Positions 45,002 to 56,391 of a stretch of DNA of 64,000 bases are shown here, in pieces. Both the position numbers and the translations under genes were made by a program. Within the stretch, counting starts at the first letter, position 1. The number at the start of each line of letters is the position of its first letter. Source of the stretch: Actinomycetota bacterium (GTDB lineage: Bacteria; Actinomycetota; Actinomycetes; Nanopelagicales; Nanopelagicaceae); assembly GCA_027728065.1 (NCBI GenBank), contig JAQBVO010000002.1, positions 1 through 64,000 of the forward strand, read 5' to 3'. A model generated the notes under the pieces. The model was not told the origin of the DNA. It saw nothing but the letters and a program-made list of their open reading frames with translations, and did no database searches.

Positions 45002-45633
45002 TGCGTCTTGTCCTGGTAGGTCCGCCAGGGGCTGGTAAGGGAACGCAGGCACAGTTTCTAGCCGTGCACTTTTCAATTCCTCATATCGCTACCGGGGATA
45101 TCTTCCGCAGCAATTTAAAGGCCGGTACACCCCTAGGTCTGCAAGCCAAAGCCTTTATGGATAGTGGCGAACTTGTGCCAGATTCAGTGACCAATGAGAT
45201 GGTGAAGGATCGCTTGAATCAAAGCGATGTCGCGGCCGGGTTTCTCTTGGATGGCTTTCCACGCAACGTGCTTCAGGCCGAGGTTTTGCGCGCCAACTTA
45301 GCGCAAAAACAGACTCCACTAACTGCTGTACTAGAGCTCTCAATTAAGAACTCGGAGATTATCGCGCGCCTATCAAGTCGACGCACATGTAGAGAGTGTG
45401 GTTTGCCAAGCGCCGGTGATGGAAAATGTTTACATTGTGGTGGAGCTCTTTACCAACGCGAAGATGATAAGGCTGAAGTTGTCGCACGACGCCTTAAAGT
45501 CTACGAAGAGCAGACTGCTCCCATCATCTCTTTCTATCGCAGTGAGGGTTTACTAATAATAGTTAGTGCCATTGGAAGCGTTGAAGAGATTACCCAACGT
45601 GCTATTTTGGCACTAGACCCTGGCTCACACTAG
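45001..45633 (+). CDS. adk: Adenylate kinase
   Basis: MRLVLVGPPGAGKGTQAQFLA; IATGDIFRSNLKAGTPLG; zinc-type LID CRECGLPSAGDGKCLHCGG. Confidence 0.97.
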   Translation: MRLVLVGPPGAGKGTQAQFLAVHFSIPHIATGDIFRSNLKAGTPLGLQAKAFMDSGELVPDSVTNEMVKDRLNQSDVAAGFLLDGFPRNVLQAEVLRANLAQKQTPLTAVLELSIKNSEIIARLSSRRTCRECGLPSAGDGKCLHCGGALYQREDDKAEVVARRLKVYEEQTAPIISFYRSEGLLIIVSAIGSVEEITQRAILALDPGSH

Positions 45634-45644
45634 ACCCTGGCTCA
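45611..45644 (+). repeat. 17-bp perfect tandem duplication over the adk 3' end
   Basis: CACTAGACCCTGGCTCA repeated twice head to tail. Confidence 0.95.
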
Positions 45645-45658
45645 TAGAGGTATAGATA

Positions 45659-46468
45659 ATGGCGATTGAGTTAAAAACCCTTGATGAACTTAAGGTAATG
45701 CGTCGCGCCGGATTAATCGTTGCACAGATGCACCAGGCAATCCGTGAAGTAATTAAACCCGGGATGAGAACGGATGCACTTGATGTAGTTGCTGCAGCCG
45801 TTATCAAGCGCGCTGGGGCAACATCAAACTTTTTAAATTACCACGGCTTTCCTGCTGTAATCTGTGTTTCAATCAATGATGAAATCGTGCATGGAATTCC
45901 CGGCTCTCGTATCATCAATGGGGGCGATGTTGTATCTATTGATTGTGGTGCAATCATTGAGGGCTGGCATGGGGATGCGGCGTTTTCAATCGGAGTTGGC
46001 ACAGTCAGCCCCGAGGATCAAAAACTTATGGCAGTTTGTGAAGAGTCAATGTGGCGCGGAATAGCTGCCGGTAAAAACGGTGCGCGGCTTAGCGATATTG
46101 GTTTTGCAATCGAGCAGTACACAAACTCACAAGGTTCATATGGAATCCTGCGTGATTACGGTGGACATGGAATCGGTTCCCAGATGCACCAAGAGCCACA
46201 TATTTTAAACTTTGGCAAAGCAGGTCAGGGGCCAGTAATTACCCCTGGCTTCGTTTTAGCGATCGAGCCCATGATTACTCGTGGCTCAGCGCGCACCAAA
46301 CTCCTTGGCGATGATTGGACCGTGGTCTCTGTCGATGGCACGCGCGGGGCTCACTTTGAACACTCGTACTGCATCGCCCCCGATGCAAGACCTTTTGTCT
46401 TAACGGCCCCAGATGGCGGCAAGGCCGAACTCGGTCGTTTAGGCGTAGAAATCTCTGATTTACTCTAA
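45659..46468 (+). CDS. map: Type I methionine aminopeptidase
   Basis: FLNYHGFPAVICVSINDEIVHGIPG; YGGHGIGSQMHQEPHI; FVLAIEPM. Confidence 0.97.
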   Translation: MAIELKTLDELKVMRRAGLIVAQMHQAIREVIKPGMRTDALDVVAAAVIKRAGATSNFLNYHGFPAVICVSINDEIVHGIPGSRIINGGDVVSIDCGAIIEGWHGDAAFSIGVGTVSPEDQKLMAVCEESMWRGIAAGKNGARLSDIGFAIEQYTNSQGSYGILRDYGGHGIGSQMHQEPHILNFGKAGQGPVITPGFVLAIEPMITRGSARTKLLGDDWTVVSVDGTRGAHFEHSYCIAPDARPFVLTAPDGGKAELGRLGVEISDLL

Positions 46469-46570
46469 AAAGTTACTACTTTGTAATAGATTTTAAACTA
46501 TCCACATCTTATAAACCCGAGTAGGTTTCTCTTACAGACCCACTCTCGTGGGCCATGATGGTAGGAGAGA

Positions 46571-47695
46571 TTGATGAAGAGTTTTGCACGTATCGGAGTC
46601 GGCGCAGCAGTTGCCATACTTCTTGTAAGTAGCGCAGGTATGTCACAAGCTGCGCCCAAGCCAGCGGCTAAGGCAACGGTAGGAGATGACTGCACTCAGG
46701 CATCCATTGGGAAAACCGCTGCAGGCCGTGGTGTAGATAAAACAGATTTAACCTGTTTAGTAGTTACAACTGGCTCCTATAAGGGTCAGAACAAATGATG
46801 GTATAAAGATGTAAAGCCATTGAAAAAGATTGATTGGACAGTTCCGGCAAACCCAGGCGGATATTCATTAACGAGCAACGCAATCAGTGAGACACTCAAG
46901 GCCGAAGGACTTCTCGGCGAGTACACATCTGCATTTAAGCCAGGTGCTGGTGGCTCTGTAGGATTAGCCGCTTTCCAAGAGATTAAAGGAAAGCCAGATG
47001 CTGCATTAATCGTTGGTATCGCACTTACCGGTGGTATGTACTCCAACAAGTCACCATTAAACCTCTTATCATCAACTCCAATCGCTAAGGTCTTGCGCGA
47101 GTACACTGCAATCGTTGTTCCTGCAGCATCTAAGTACCGCACCCTTAACCAGTTAATGGATGATTTAAAGGCCAAGCCAAACGGTGTTGCAATCGCAGGC
47201 GGTAGCAAGGGCGGAATCGATCATCAAGTAATCGGTCTGCTCGCACAAAAGGCGGGCATTGTTCCAACTGCCTTGAACTACGTGGTCTTCTCCGGTGGGC
47301 CAGAGGTTATTACCTCAGTGCTCAGCGGCTCTACACAGATTGGTATCTCAGGTTCATCTGAGTTTGCAGCCTTTGTCGCCTCTGGAAAGCTACGAGTTCT
47401 CGGTGTCTCATCGGCAAAAGCACTCAAAGGATTTAGAGGTAAGACCTTTGTTTCTCAGGGCTACGACCTTGTCTACGGCAACTGGCGCGGAGTAATGGCA
47501 TCTGCCGATATCTCTGCCGCTGATCGCCTTAACTTCGTCAAGGTTATAGACATCATGCACGTCTCTCCATCCTGGAAAGAGCAGCTGGTAAAGAACAACT
47601 GGGATAACGAGTTTGCAGCAGGTAATGATTTCAAGGCATTCCTTGAAAAGCATATCCCAGAGATTAATGCAGTAATGAAGGGTCTTGGAATCTAG
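46571..47695 (+). pseudogene. TctC-family tripartite tricarboxylate transporter binding protein, interrupted by in-frame TGA at 46796-46798
   Basis: ORFs 46571-46798 (signal peptide) and 46820-47695 (TctC domain) share one frame; readthrough gives ...SYKGQNK*WYKDVKPLKKIDWTVPANPGGYSLTSN... Confidence 0.75.
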
Positions 47696-48206
47696 TTTGA
47701 CTCTTTTGAAGATCTCTAAGCAAGCAAAGAGAGAGCTCGCATTTGCGGGCTCTCTCTTCTTGCTTGGAGTTTTCGTTGCATGGGATACATCAAAGATGCA
47801 GATTCCACAGGGCAATTCAATAGTTAGCCCTCAAACATTTCCTTACATGGTTGCAGCCTTTACATCTTTAGTTGCTCTGGGATTAATCTTTAATCTATTA
47901 CGTGGAAATCACGGAACCCCTGATGGCGACTCTCCAGGTGATCCATTCACGCCACTCAACCTCAAAACTATGCTCATCGTTGCCAGCGCAATTATACTCC
48001 ATGTTATCTTGCTTGAAATCGCCGGATACGTTGTTGCTGCCGCACTCTGTTTCTGGGGCGTGGCATATGGCTTTGGATCACGCAAATATTTAAAGGATGC
48101 AGGAATTAGTGTTGTATTTGCAGTTATCGTTTACTTTGCATTTTCCAAGGGCTTAAATATCAATCTGCCTTCAGGATTCTTTGAAGGGATCCTTGCAAAT
48201 GGGTAG
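47694..48206 (+). CDS. TctB-family small membrane subunit
   Basis: 4-TM small protein between TctC and TctA; ORF 47685-48206, TTG start just after the TctC stop. Confidence 0.8.
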   Translation, partial: SLTLLKISKQAKRELAFAGSLFLLGVFVAWDTSKMQIPQGNSIVSPQTFPYMVAAFTSLVALGLIFNLLRGNHGTPDGDSPGDPFTPLNLKTMLIVASAIILHVILLEIAGYVVAAALCFWGVAYGFGSRKYLKDAGISVVFAVIVYFAFSKGLNINLPSGFFEGILANG

Positions 48207-49698
48207 TAATTTTTCGATGTTAATGGATGGCTTCCAAATCGCCTTTACACCGACAAATTTAATGTTTGGTCTACTTGGAACTTTCCTGGGCACACTTGTG
48301 GGAGTTTTACCAGGAATTGGACCAGCCCTTGCCATCGGTCTTTTGCTTCCTATTACTTTGACTGTAAACCCCACATCGGCATTGATTATGTTTGCAGCCG
48401 TTTTCTATGGTGCGATGTATGGCGGTTCGACTACCTCCATTTTGCTCAATACTCCAGGTGAGAGCGGCTCTGTCATCACCGCCCTTGAAGGCAACAAGAT
48501 GGCTAAGGCAGGGCGGGCAGGGGCAGCTCTTGCAACGGCAGCTTTTGGCTCATTTGTTGCCGGTACGATCGCAACGTTACTACTTGCCTTTGGCGCACCA
48601 GCTATGGCCGAGCTGGCATTAACTATTCAACCAGCCGGATATCTAGCGCTCATAATTCTTGCATTTGCAACGGTTGGCACACTCCTTGGTACATCACGGA
48701 TCAGAGGCCTGGTTGCATTATCTGTTGGCCTAGTAATTGGACTCATCGGCGCAGATTTACAGTCAGGTGCATTACGCCTGACCTTTGGAAACTTAAATGC
48801 CATCGATGGAATTGAGACCGTGACCGTCATTGTTGCAATCTTTGCACTGGGTGAGGCTTTATATCTTGCAAGCCGTCATCAACTTCAAGTAGCCACCGTT
48901 TTAACAATCAACGGAAGAGCATGGATGACCCGGAGCGATTTTAAGAGATCCTGGAAACCCTGGCTGCGCGGTACTGCGATTGGATTTCCCTTAGGAGTAA
49001 TTCCTGCAGGTGGATCTGAGGTCCCAACATTTTTAAGTTACGGTGTTGAAAAAGCTCTCGCTAAGAATAAGGATGAGTTTGGTAAGGGTGCGATCGAAGG
49101 CGTGGCAGGGCCAGAGGCTGCAAATAATGCAAATGCTGCAGGCGTATTGGTTCCAATGCTCGCCCTAGGTCTACCAACGTCTGCAACGGCCGCTGTTGTT
49201 TTAGTCGCCTTTCAATCGTTTAATATTCAGCCCGGACCTATGTTGTTTCAGACTAACCCTGAAATAGTCTGGGGATTGATTGCATCTTTATTTATTGGAA
49301 ATTTCCTGTTATTGGTGCTCAATCTCCCGCTCATCCGTTTCTGGGTCATGCTGCTTAAGATTCCACGTCAATATCTCTATGCTGGAATCACAACCTTTGC
49401 ATTGCTGGGTGCCTATGCGCTCAACAACTCCACCTTTGACCTTCAAGTCGCACTTGCCATAGGCGTAATTGGCTTTCTGTTCAGGCGTTTTGGAGTTCCA
49501 ATCACCCCTTTAATTATCGGGGTAATCCTTGGACCTTTAGCTGAACTATATTTCAAGAGAGCGTTACAGATCAGCCAAGGTGATTGGAATATCTTGATTG
49601 CAGGTGGATTCCCTAAGGTTATTTATGTGATTTTGATTCTCGTAATTATTGGTCCACTCGTTTGGAACCTTAAGAAAAAGTTTGCAGTAGATAAGTAG
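48200..49698 (+). CDS. TctA-family large membrane subunit
   Basis: [90 protein letters not shown]. Confidence 0.95.
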
Positions 49699-50865
49699 AT
49701 GGCATCAGATAAATTACTTCCCTGGGCTAAGCCACTTCTGTTTTGCTCGACGCTCACGCAGGCCACTATTTATGTCCTGCGCCCCATGATTACCTATCGC
49801 GCACTTGAGTTAGATGCCAACGCTGCCCAAGTCGGATTAGTCGCAGCTATATATGCCCTCTTTCCAGTTTTACTTGCACTGCAATTTGGCCGCTTAGTGG
49901 GCAGATTGGGCGAAGGAAAGTTCGTTATCACCGGCACCCTCTTAATGATCCTAACCTCTATTCTTTTAGTTTTTGCTAACTCACTCATTTTTCTTGCTCT
50001 GGCTACGGCTCTATCTGGCATCGCACATTTAGCCTGCATGATTGGTGGTCAGACTATGGTTGCTCTGCGCACGCCGCAAGAGAACTATGATCGCTACTTT
50101 GGCTACTACACTTTTAGTGCATCGCTCGGCCACTTAGCCGGGCCACTTCTTGCAACATTAGTCGCCGGCTCCGATGGCGTATTACCTCAGTCAACCTCGA
50201 GCGCATTTCTACTCGGTGCACTCTTATCGATTGCAGCCCTAGTCCCAGTCATTAGTTGGCGTCGAGAAAAGCCAACTGTTACCGCAAAAACACAGGAGTT
50301 GGGTACTTACTCAACTGCCATGAACATAGTACGAAAGCCCGGCATATTGGCCGCGATTTATATCTCACTTGCGATATCTGCAACGGCCGATGTACTCGTT
50401 GTCTTCTTACCTTTATATGGAAGTGAAAATAACTTCTCTTCATATGCAGTGGGAGTCATCTTGGCGCTGCGTGCAGCTACAACGATGTTATCGCGCCTGT
50501 TTTTAGGCCGCCTCAACCAACGCTTCACGACCTATCAATTACTACTCTGGAGCACTTTAATCTCTGTCGCGGCATGCACGGCGATGGCATTTGCCAAGGA
50601 CGCAATCTCACTTGCTGCAATTGTTTTTATCGCAGGGTTTTCACTAGGAATTGGACAACCACTGACAATGTCACTGGTCTCTCAAAAAACCCAGGCCGAT
50701 GAACGAGCGATCGCTGTCTCTGCTCGTTTAATGGGCAATCGCTTAGGCCAGTTCATGGTCCCTGCAGCAGCAGGTCTAGTAGCGGCTACATCGGGGGCGG
50801 GGGGCGTTTTTATCGGACTTGCGATTCTGCTCGCCAGCTCGGTTTTCAGCGTGAGAAAAAACTAG
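49699..50865 (+). CDS. MFS transporter
   Basis: About 12 TM segments; LALQFGRLVGRLGEGKFVITGTLLM; RLFLGRLNQRF. Confidence 0.85.
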   Translation: MASDKLLPWAKPLLFCSTLTQATIYVLRPMITYRALELDANAAQVGLVAAIYALFPVLLALQFGRLVGRLGEGKFVITGTLLMILTSILLVFANSLIFLALATALSGIAHLACMIGGQTMVALRTPQENYDRYFGYYTFSASLGHLAGPLLATLVAGSDGVLPQSTSSAFLLGALLSIAALVPVISWRREKPTVTAKTQELGTYSTAMNIVRKPGILAAIYISLAISATADVLVVFLPLYGSENNFSSYAVGVILALRAATTMLSRLFLGRLNQRFTTYQLLLWSTLISVAACTAMAFAKDAISLAAIVFIAGFSLGIGQPLTMSLVSQKTQADERAIAVSARLMGNRLGQFMVPAAAGLVAATSGAGGVFIGLAILLASSVFSVRKN

Positions 50866-51062
50866 ATTCGAGCCTTTGGCTCCTCAGCCCTCATTTCACA
50901 GGCGGTCGCGGCGCGAATTCGGGGCCTATAGGTGGTTACCTTCCCCCTTGGTGCTCTGAGTTACAGCGATGTAGTTCAAAGCCATCGATTTCCCTTATCT
51001 GAGCCCGCCCTCTAAACTATGACCTCGCTTGTTTCAGGCTTAAACAGAGATGTGGGTACAGA

Positions 51063-51284
51063 TTGGCTAGTAAAGATGGTGCCATCGAGATGGAAGGCAC
51101 CGTTTCAGAGGCTCTACCTAACGCGATGTTTCGTGTGGAACTAACAAATGGACATAAAGTCCTCGCTCATATCAGCGGAAAGATGCGCAAGAACTACATC
51201 CGCATCTTGACGGCTGACCGTGTGATCGTGGAGATGAGTCCATACGACCTTACCAAGGGTCGAATTATTTATCGTTATAAGTAA
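51063..51284 (+). CDS. infA: Translation initiation factor IF-1 (TTG start)
   Basis: [45 protein letters not shown]. Confidence 0.97.
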   Translation: MASKDGAIEMEGTVSEALPNAMFRVELTNGHKVLAHISGKMRKNYIRILTADRVIVEMSPYDLTKGRIIYRYK

Positions 51285-51301
51285 CGAAGGAGTACAAAGA
51301 G

Positions 51302-51415
51302 ATGAAGGTCAATCCAAGCGTTAAGAAGATTTGCGATAAGTGCAAAGTCATTCGCCGCAAGGGTCGCGTCATGGTCATTTGTGACAACCTTCGTCACAAG
51401 CAACGTCAAGGTTAA
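51302..51415 (+). CDS. rpmJ: 50S ribosomal protein L36
   Basis: 37 aa [37 protein letters not shown]; not in the supplied ORF track. Confidence 0.97.
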   Translation: MKVNPSVKKICDKCKVIRRKGRVMVICDNLRHKQRQG

Positions 51416-51525
51416 ACAAGCTCTAATCAACTCGTTGTACGACTTCTAGGAGACTAGAAGACCTTTGGACTGGTAGGCCAGAGAAGAGTACAGCGGAGGA
51501 CCTCCAGATACAGATAGGTAGATAC

Positions 51526-51903
51526 ATGGCACGTCTTGTTGGTGTGGATCTTCCGCGCGAAAAACGCGTTGAAGTCGCACTCACTTATATCTTTGGAATG
51601 GGTATTACCCGTTCTCAAAAGACATTAGCTGCAACTGGGATCAGCCCAGATACACGCGTTAAGGATTTGCAGGAGCCAGAGCTGGCAAAACTTCGCGAAT
51701 ATATCGAAGCAAACTTCAAGATCGAAGGCGATCTTCGCCGTGAGATCTCTGGCGACATCCGTCGTAAAGTTGAAATTCAAAGCTACCAAGGCATTCGTCA
51801 CCGCAAGGGACTTCCCGTTCGTGGTCAGCGCACACATACAAATGCGCGCACACGTAAAGGTCCTCGTAAGGCAATTGCAGGTAAGAAAATGGTGACTAAG
51901 TAA
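51526..51903 (+). CDS. rpsM: 30S ribosomal protein S13
   Basis: [47 protein letters not shown]. Confidence 0.98.
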   Translation: MARLVGVDLPREKRVEVALTYIFGMGITRSQKTLAATGISPDTRVKDLQEPELAKLREYIEANFKIEGDLRREISGDIRRKVEIQSYQGIRHRKGLPVRGQRTHTNARTRKGPRKAIAGKKMVTK

Positions 51904-52322
51904 TGGCCGCTCCTAAGACAAAGACCGCCCCTGTAGTTAAGGGCAAGGTCAAGACACGTAAAAAAGAGAAGAAGAATGTCGCCGTTGGTAAGGCTTTTAT
52001 TAAGAGCACTTTCAACAACACGATCATCTCGATTACAGATCCATCTGGAGCTGTTATCTCATGGTCTTCATCTGGCCAAGTTGGCTTCAAGGGCTCACGT
52101 AAGTCGACTCCATTCGCAGCACAGCTTGCAGCAGAGGCTGCAGCCCGTCGCGCGCAGGAGCATGGCTTAAAGAAAGTAGATGTTTTCGTTAAGGGCCCTG
52201 GCTCTGGACGTGAAACAGCGATCCGTTCACTGCAAGCAGCTGGTTTGGAAGTTGGTGCCATCTCTGATGTAACACCTGCTCCACACAATGGTTGCCGTCC
52301 ATGCAAACCTCGTCGAGTTTAA
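51903..52322 (+). CDS. rpsK: 30S ribosomal protein S11
   Basis: [60 protein letters not shown]. Confidence 0.98.
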   Translation: MAAPKTKTAPVVKGKVKTRKKEKKNVAVGKAFIKSTFNNTIISITDPSGAVISWSSSGQVGFKGSRKSTPFAAQLAAEAAARRAQEHGLKKVDVFVKGPGSGRETAIRSLQAAGLEVGAISDVTPAPHNGCRPCKPRRV

Positions 52323-52338
52323 GGAAGGGAGAGAGAAA

Positions 52339-52965
52339 ATGGCTCGTTATACCGGAGCAGACTGCAAGCGTTGCCGTCGCGAAAAAGTAAAGCTCTTCCT
52401 TAAGGGCTCAAAGTGCGATGGACCAAAGTGTCCAATCGAATCTCGTCCATATCCACCCGGCCAACATGGTCGTGGACGTGCCAAGGAATCTGAGTATTTA
52501 CTACAGATGCGTGAGAAGCAGAAATGCGCACGTATCTACGGAGTTCTAGAGCGACAGTTTCGTGGTTATTACGAAGAGGCAAACCGCAAGAGCGGTAAGA
52601 CTGGTGAAAACCTTCTTGTCCTTCTTGAGACACGTCTGGATAACGTTGTATTCCGTGCAGGCTTTGCAAAGAGCCGTGACATGGCACGCCAGTTGGTGCG
52701 TCATGGTCACTTCCTAGTCAATGGTAAGAAGGTAAACATTCCTTCATACCGTGTCAGCGCAATGGACATCATCGATGTTCTACCAAAGTCATTGGATCTA
52801 ACACCCTTTATCGTGGCAAGTGCAGAGCTTGGCGAGAAGGCAGTACCGGCATGGATGGAGGTCGTTGGTTCGCAGATGCGCATCATCGTTCACGGTATCC
52901 CTGCGCGTGCAGTCATCGACACCCAGGTTCAAGAGCAGTTAATCGTCGAGCTTTATTCGAAGTAG
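52339..52965 (+). CDS. rpsD: 30S ribosomal protein S4
   Basis: [63 protein letters not shown]. Confidence 0.98.
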   Translation: MARYTGADCKRCRREKVKLFLKGSKCDGPKCPIESRPYPPGQHGRGRAKESEYLLQMREKQKCARIYGVLERQFRGYYEEANRKSGKTGENLLVLLETRLDNVVFRAGFAKSRDMARQLVRHGHFLVNGKKVNIPSYRVSAMDIIDVLPKSLDLTPFIVASAELGEKAVPAWMEVVGSQMRIIVHGIPARAVIDTQVQEQLIVELYSK

Positions 52966-53098
52966 TTTTTAAAAGCCTCTCGCTCAAGGGCCAAACCAAT
53001 GAGCAAGAGGCATGCGGGCAGTACAAGCAGTACCCCTTGAAAAAGGAAAACAGCGGAGATCAAATAGTGGATCTCCCTTAAAAGGAAGAAGAGCAGCA

Positions 53099-54112
53099 GT
53101 GCTAATTGCACAACGTCCCACCCTCAGTGAAGAAGTAGTATCGGAAAACCGCTCACGGTTCATCATCGAACCGCTAGAGCCTGGCTTTGGATACACACTT
53201 GGCAACAGCATGCGTCGTACATTGCTTTCATCTATTCCAGGTGCGGCAGTGACCAGCATTCGCGTAGCCGGTGTACTCCATGAGTTCACAACCCTTGAAG
53301 GCGTCAAAGAGGATCTGACCGATATCGTTTTGAACATCAAAAACCTGGTGCTCTCATCCGATAACGATGAGCCTAGCGTCGTCTATATCCGTAAATCTGG
53401 TGCAGGCCCAGTTACTGGCGCCGATATCGCCGTTCCAACTGGTGTTGAAGTACATAACCCATCACTTCACTTAGCAACACTCAATGGCAAAGGATCTCTT
53501 GAGATCGAGCTTACCGTTGAGCGTGGCCGTGGATATGTCACCGCTGTACAGAACAAGCAGGTAGGCGCTGAAATCGGACGTATCCCTGTCGACTCAATCT
53601 ATTCACCGGTTTTAAAGGTTACATATAAGGTTGAAGCGACCCGTGTTGAACAGCGCACAGATTTCGATCGCCTTGTTGTAGATGTTGAGACAAAGCCATC
53701 AATGAAGCCACGCGATGCAGTTGCATCTGCCGGTCGTACATTAATTGAGCTCTTTGGTCTTGCTCGCGAACTTAACATGAACGCAGAGGGCATTGAGATG
53801 GGGCCATCGGTCATGGATACCGCTCTTGCCGCCGATCTAGCACTTCCCGTTGAAGAGCTAGATTTGACAGTTCGTTCATATAACTGTTTAAAGCGTGAAG
53901 GTATTCACACAGTAGGCGAACTCATTAACCGTTCAGAGGCCGACCTACTAGATATCCGTAACTTTGGTTCAAAATCAATCGATGAGGTCAAGGCAAAGCT
54001 TGTCTCAATGGGCATGAGCTTAAAGGACAGTCCAGTGGGATTTGATCCAACTCAGCACCAGAACTACAACGCAGCGCTAGAAGATGACTTGGCCGAATCA
54101 GAGCAGGCTTAG
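53099..54112 (+). CDS. rpoA: DNA-directed RNA polymerase alpha subunit (probable GTG start)
   Basis: [32 protein letters not shown]; alpha-[19 protein letters not shown]. Confidence 0.97.
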   Translation: MLIAQRPTLSEEVVSENRSRFIIEPLEPGFGYTLGNSMRRTLLSSIPGAAVTSIRVAGVLHEFTTLEGVKEDLTDIVLNIKNLVLSSDNDEPSVVYIRKSGAGPVTGADIAVPTGVEVHNPSLHLATLNGKGSLEIELTVERGRGYVTAVQNKQVGAEIGRIPVDSIYSPVLKVTYKVEATRVEQRTDFDRLVVDVETKPSMKPRDAVASAGRTLIELFGLARELNMNAEGIEMGPSVMDTALAADLALPVEELDLTVRSYNCLKREGIHTVGELINRSEADLLDIRNFGSKSIDEVKAKLVSMGMSLKDSPVGFDPTQHQNYNAALEDDLAESEQA

Positions 54113-54123
54113 GAGAAGAAGAC

Positions 54124-54489
54124 ATGCCAAAACCAAGTAAAGGTCCGCGTCTGGGTTCAGGCCCATCACATGAGCGCTTACTTCTACGCACTCTTGCAGA
54201 GCAGTTGTTCGAGCACGGCAAGATCACAACAACCGAGGCAAAGGCTAAGCGTCTGCGCCCATTAGCTGAAAAACTCATCACATTTGCTAAAAAGGGTGAT
54301 CTTCCATCTCGCCGCCAAGTAATGGCTCAGATTTCAAATAAGGGTGTAGTCCATACACTCTTTACTGTTATCGGGCCACGCTTTGCTACTCGCGAAGGTG
54401 GATATACACGCATTACAAAGATTGGACCACGCAAGGGTGATAACGCACCAATGGCAGTGATCGAAGTTTTAACTGAGAAAGATAACTAA
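54124..54489 (+). CDS. rplQ: 50S ribosomal protein L17
   Basis: [44 protein letters not shown]. Confidence 0.98.
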   Translation: MPKPSKGPRLGSGPSHERLLLRTLAEQLFEHGKITTTEAKAKRLRPLAEKLITFAKKGDLPSRRQVMAQISNKGVVHTLFTVIGPRFATREGGYTRITKIGPRKGDNAPMAVIEVLTEKDN

Positions 54490-54516
54490 GCCTTAACAAC
54501 TTAGAGAATTATTCTT

Positions 54517-55299
54517 ATGTCGGAGCCCACTCTCTACCCAGAGAGTGGGTTTCTTCGTTTGCGCATTGATCTGGCCTATGACGGAACTAATTATTCGGGC
54601 TGGGCAAAACAGCCAGATCGACGCACAATTCAAGAGGAGATTGAAAAGGCGCTCGCAACTATTACTCGCTGCCCAGTTGCAACTATCGTTGCTGGGCGTA
54701 CCGATGCGGGCGTGCATGCTAGCGGGCAGGTTATTCACGTTGATGTGCCTGAAACTACCGATACAACAGGAGTTCTCTTTAGATTAAATCAACTACTCGA
54801 TGAAGATATCCGTATCTTAAAAGTGATATCTCTAGACACGGCCTTTAATGCCAGATTCTCTGCAATTTCTCGTAGCTACATCTATAAGATTTTAGATGCT
54901 AATCAAGTTCTCTCACCACTACATCGCTTGGATGTTGCACCGTGGTATCGCCAACTAGATGTCGATATCTTAAATACGGCGAGTGCTCTTTTGATTGGCC
55001 AACATGATTTTGCCGCCTTCTGTAAGTTCAGTGACGGTACAACAACGGTGCGAAACCTTCTGCGCTTTGACTGGATTCGCGATAGGGATGGTTATCTCAT
55101 CGCACAGATCGCCGCCGATGCATTTTGTTATTCAATGGTGCGCAACTTAGTGGGCGCAGTTGTATGTGTGGCCGAAGGGCGCTATAGCCTTGACTGGATC
55201 GCTGCGATGTTGGCCAACAAAGAGCGAGTTCCCGACTCTCTGGTCTTTGAAGGACGTGGCCTCACCCTTGTCCATGTTCAATACCCAGAGCAGGCTTGA
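54517..55299 (+). CDS. truA: tRNA pseudouridine(38-40) synthase
   Basis: LRIDLAYDGTNYSGWAKQPDRRTIQEEIEKAL; AGRTDAGVHASGQV. Confidence 0.97.
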   Translation: MSEPTLYPESGFLRLRIDLAYDGTNYSGWAKQPDRRTIQEEIEKALATITRCPVATIVAGRTDAGVHASGQVIHVDVPETTDTTGVLFRLNQLLDEDIRILKVISLDTAFNARFSAISRSYIYKILDANQVLSPLHRLDVAPWYRQLDVDILNTASALLIGQHDFAAFCKFSDGTTTVRNLLRFDWIRDRDGYLIAQIAADAFCYSMVRNLVGAVVCVAEGRYSLDWIAAMLANKERVPDSLVFEGRGLTLVHVQYPEQA

Positions 55300-55323
55300 T
55301 TTAGGAGCTAGATATAGCTGGTT

Positions 55324-55352
55324 TTGACCCGTGCCCCGCGCACGGGTACCCT
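55324..55352 (+). promoter_or_regulatory. Putative promoter upstream of rplM-rpsI
   Basis: TTGACC-N17-TACCCT. Confidence 0.6.
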
Positions 55353-55415
55353 TACTCCTCTGCGCTCTTTAAGGGCGCTTGAAGAAATAACTCGAAAAAG
55401 AAGGTAGGCAAGAGC

Positions 55416-55868
55416 GTGCGTACATATAGTCCAAAGGCCGGTGATGCGCTCCGTGAGTGGCATCTTATCGATGCCCAGGATGTAGTTCTGGGCCGTGTTG
55501 CAACGCATGCCGCCATTCTTCTTCGTGGAAAGCACAAGCCAACATTTGCCCCACACATGGACATGGGCGACTTCGTCGTCATCATCAACGCAGAGAAGAT
55601 CGCATTGTCAGGTAAGAAGGCAAAGCAGAAGTGGTCACACCAACACTCAGGTTTTCCAGGCGGTTTAACATCAACTATCTACGGCGAGCTTATTGAAAAG
55701 TTCCCAACACGCGCCGTTGAGAGGGCGATTAAGGGAATGATTCCTAAGAATCGTCTTGGTCGCGATATCACCTCAAAGTTAAAAGTTTATGCTGGACCAG
55801 ATCATCCACATGCAGCACAAGCCCCAAAGCCATATGTCTTCGAACAAGTTTCACAAATCGTGAAGTAA
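55416..55868 (+). CDS. rplM: 50S ribosomal protein L13
   Basis: [48 protein letters not shown]. Confidence 0.98.
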   Translation: MRTYSPKAGDALREWHLIDAQDVVLGRVATHAAILLRGKHKPTFAPHMDMGDFVVIINAEKIALSGKKAKQKWSHQHSGFPGGLTSTIYGELIEKFPTRAVERAIKGMIPKNRLGRDITSKLKVYAGPDHPHAAQAPKPYVFEQVSQIVK

Positions 55869-55877
55869 GGGATGCAA

Positions 55878-56366
55878 ATGTCAGAGAACACTACTTTTAC
55901 AGATCTAGATGAGGATGAGCTCCCTACTTCATTTACATCTGCTACTCCAGCGGCTGCAACCAACCGCCCGGCGATTAAAGCCCCAGGTGGTGGCACAGGT
56001 CGTCGTAAAGAGGCTGTTGCACGTGTTCGCCTAACTCCAGGAACCGGCAAATGGATCATTAACGGTAAAACTCTTGAGAACTACTTTCCTAATAAGGTTC
56101 ACCAACATTCAGTCTCCGAACCCTTTCGCACAGTAGGTGCTGAACACCAGTACGATGTCTTTGCACGTATTAACGGTGGCGGAGTATCTGGCCAAGCCGG
56201 CGCTCTGCGCCTTGGTGTTGCACGCTCTTTGAATCAAATCGATGAAGAGGCAAACCGTCCAGCGCTCAAGAAGGCTGGATTCTTATCACGTGATGCACGT
56301 GTTATCGAGCGCAAGAAGTACGGCCTTAAGAAGGCGCGCAAGCGTTCTCAATACAGCAAGCGCTAA
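55878..56366 (+). CDS. rpsI: 30S ribosomal protein S9
   Basis: [43 protein letters not shown]. Confidence 0.97.
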   Translation: MSENTTFTDLDEDELPTSFTSATPAAATNRPAIKAPGGGTGRRKEAVARVRLTPGTGKWIINGKTLENYFPNKVHQHSVSEPFRTVGAEHQYDVFARINGGGVSGQAGALRLGVARSLNQIDEEANRPALKKAGFLSRDARVIERKKYGLKKARKRSQYSKR

Positions 56367-56391
56367 TCCATATTGAAGTAGAGGAGTTCCA

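Noticed and set aside
46796-46798. Selenocysteine insertion at the TctC TGA
   Set aside because: No reason for Sec in TctC, a following TGG and homologous context suggest Trp, and no SECIS-like hairpin was recognised immediately downstream.
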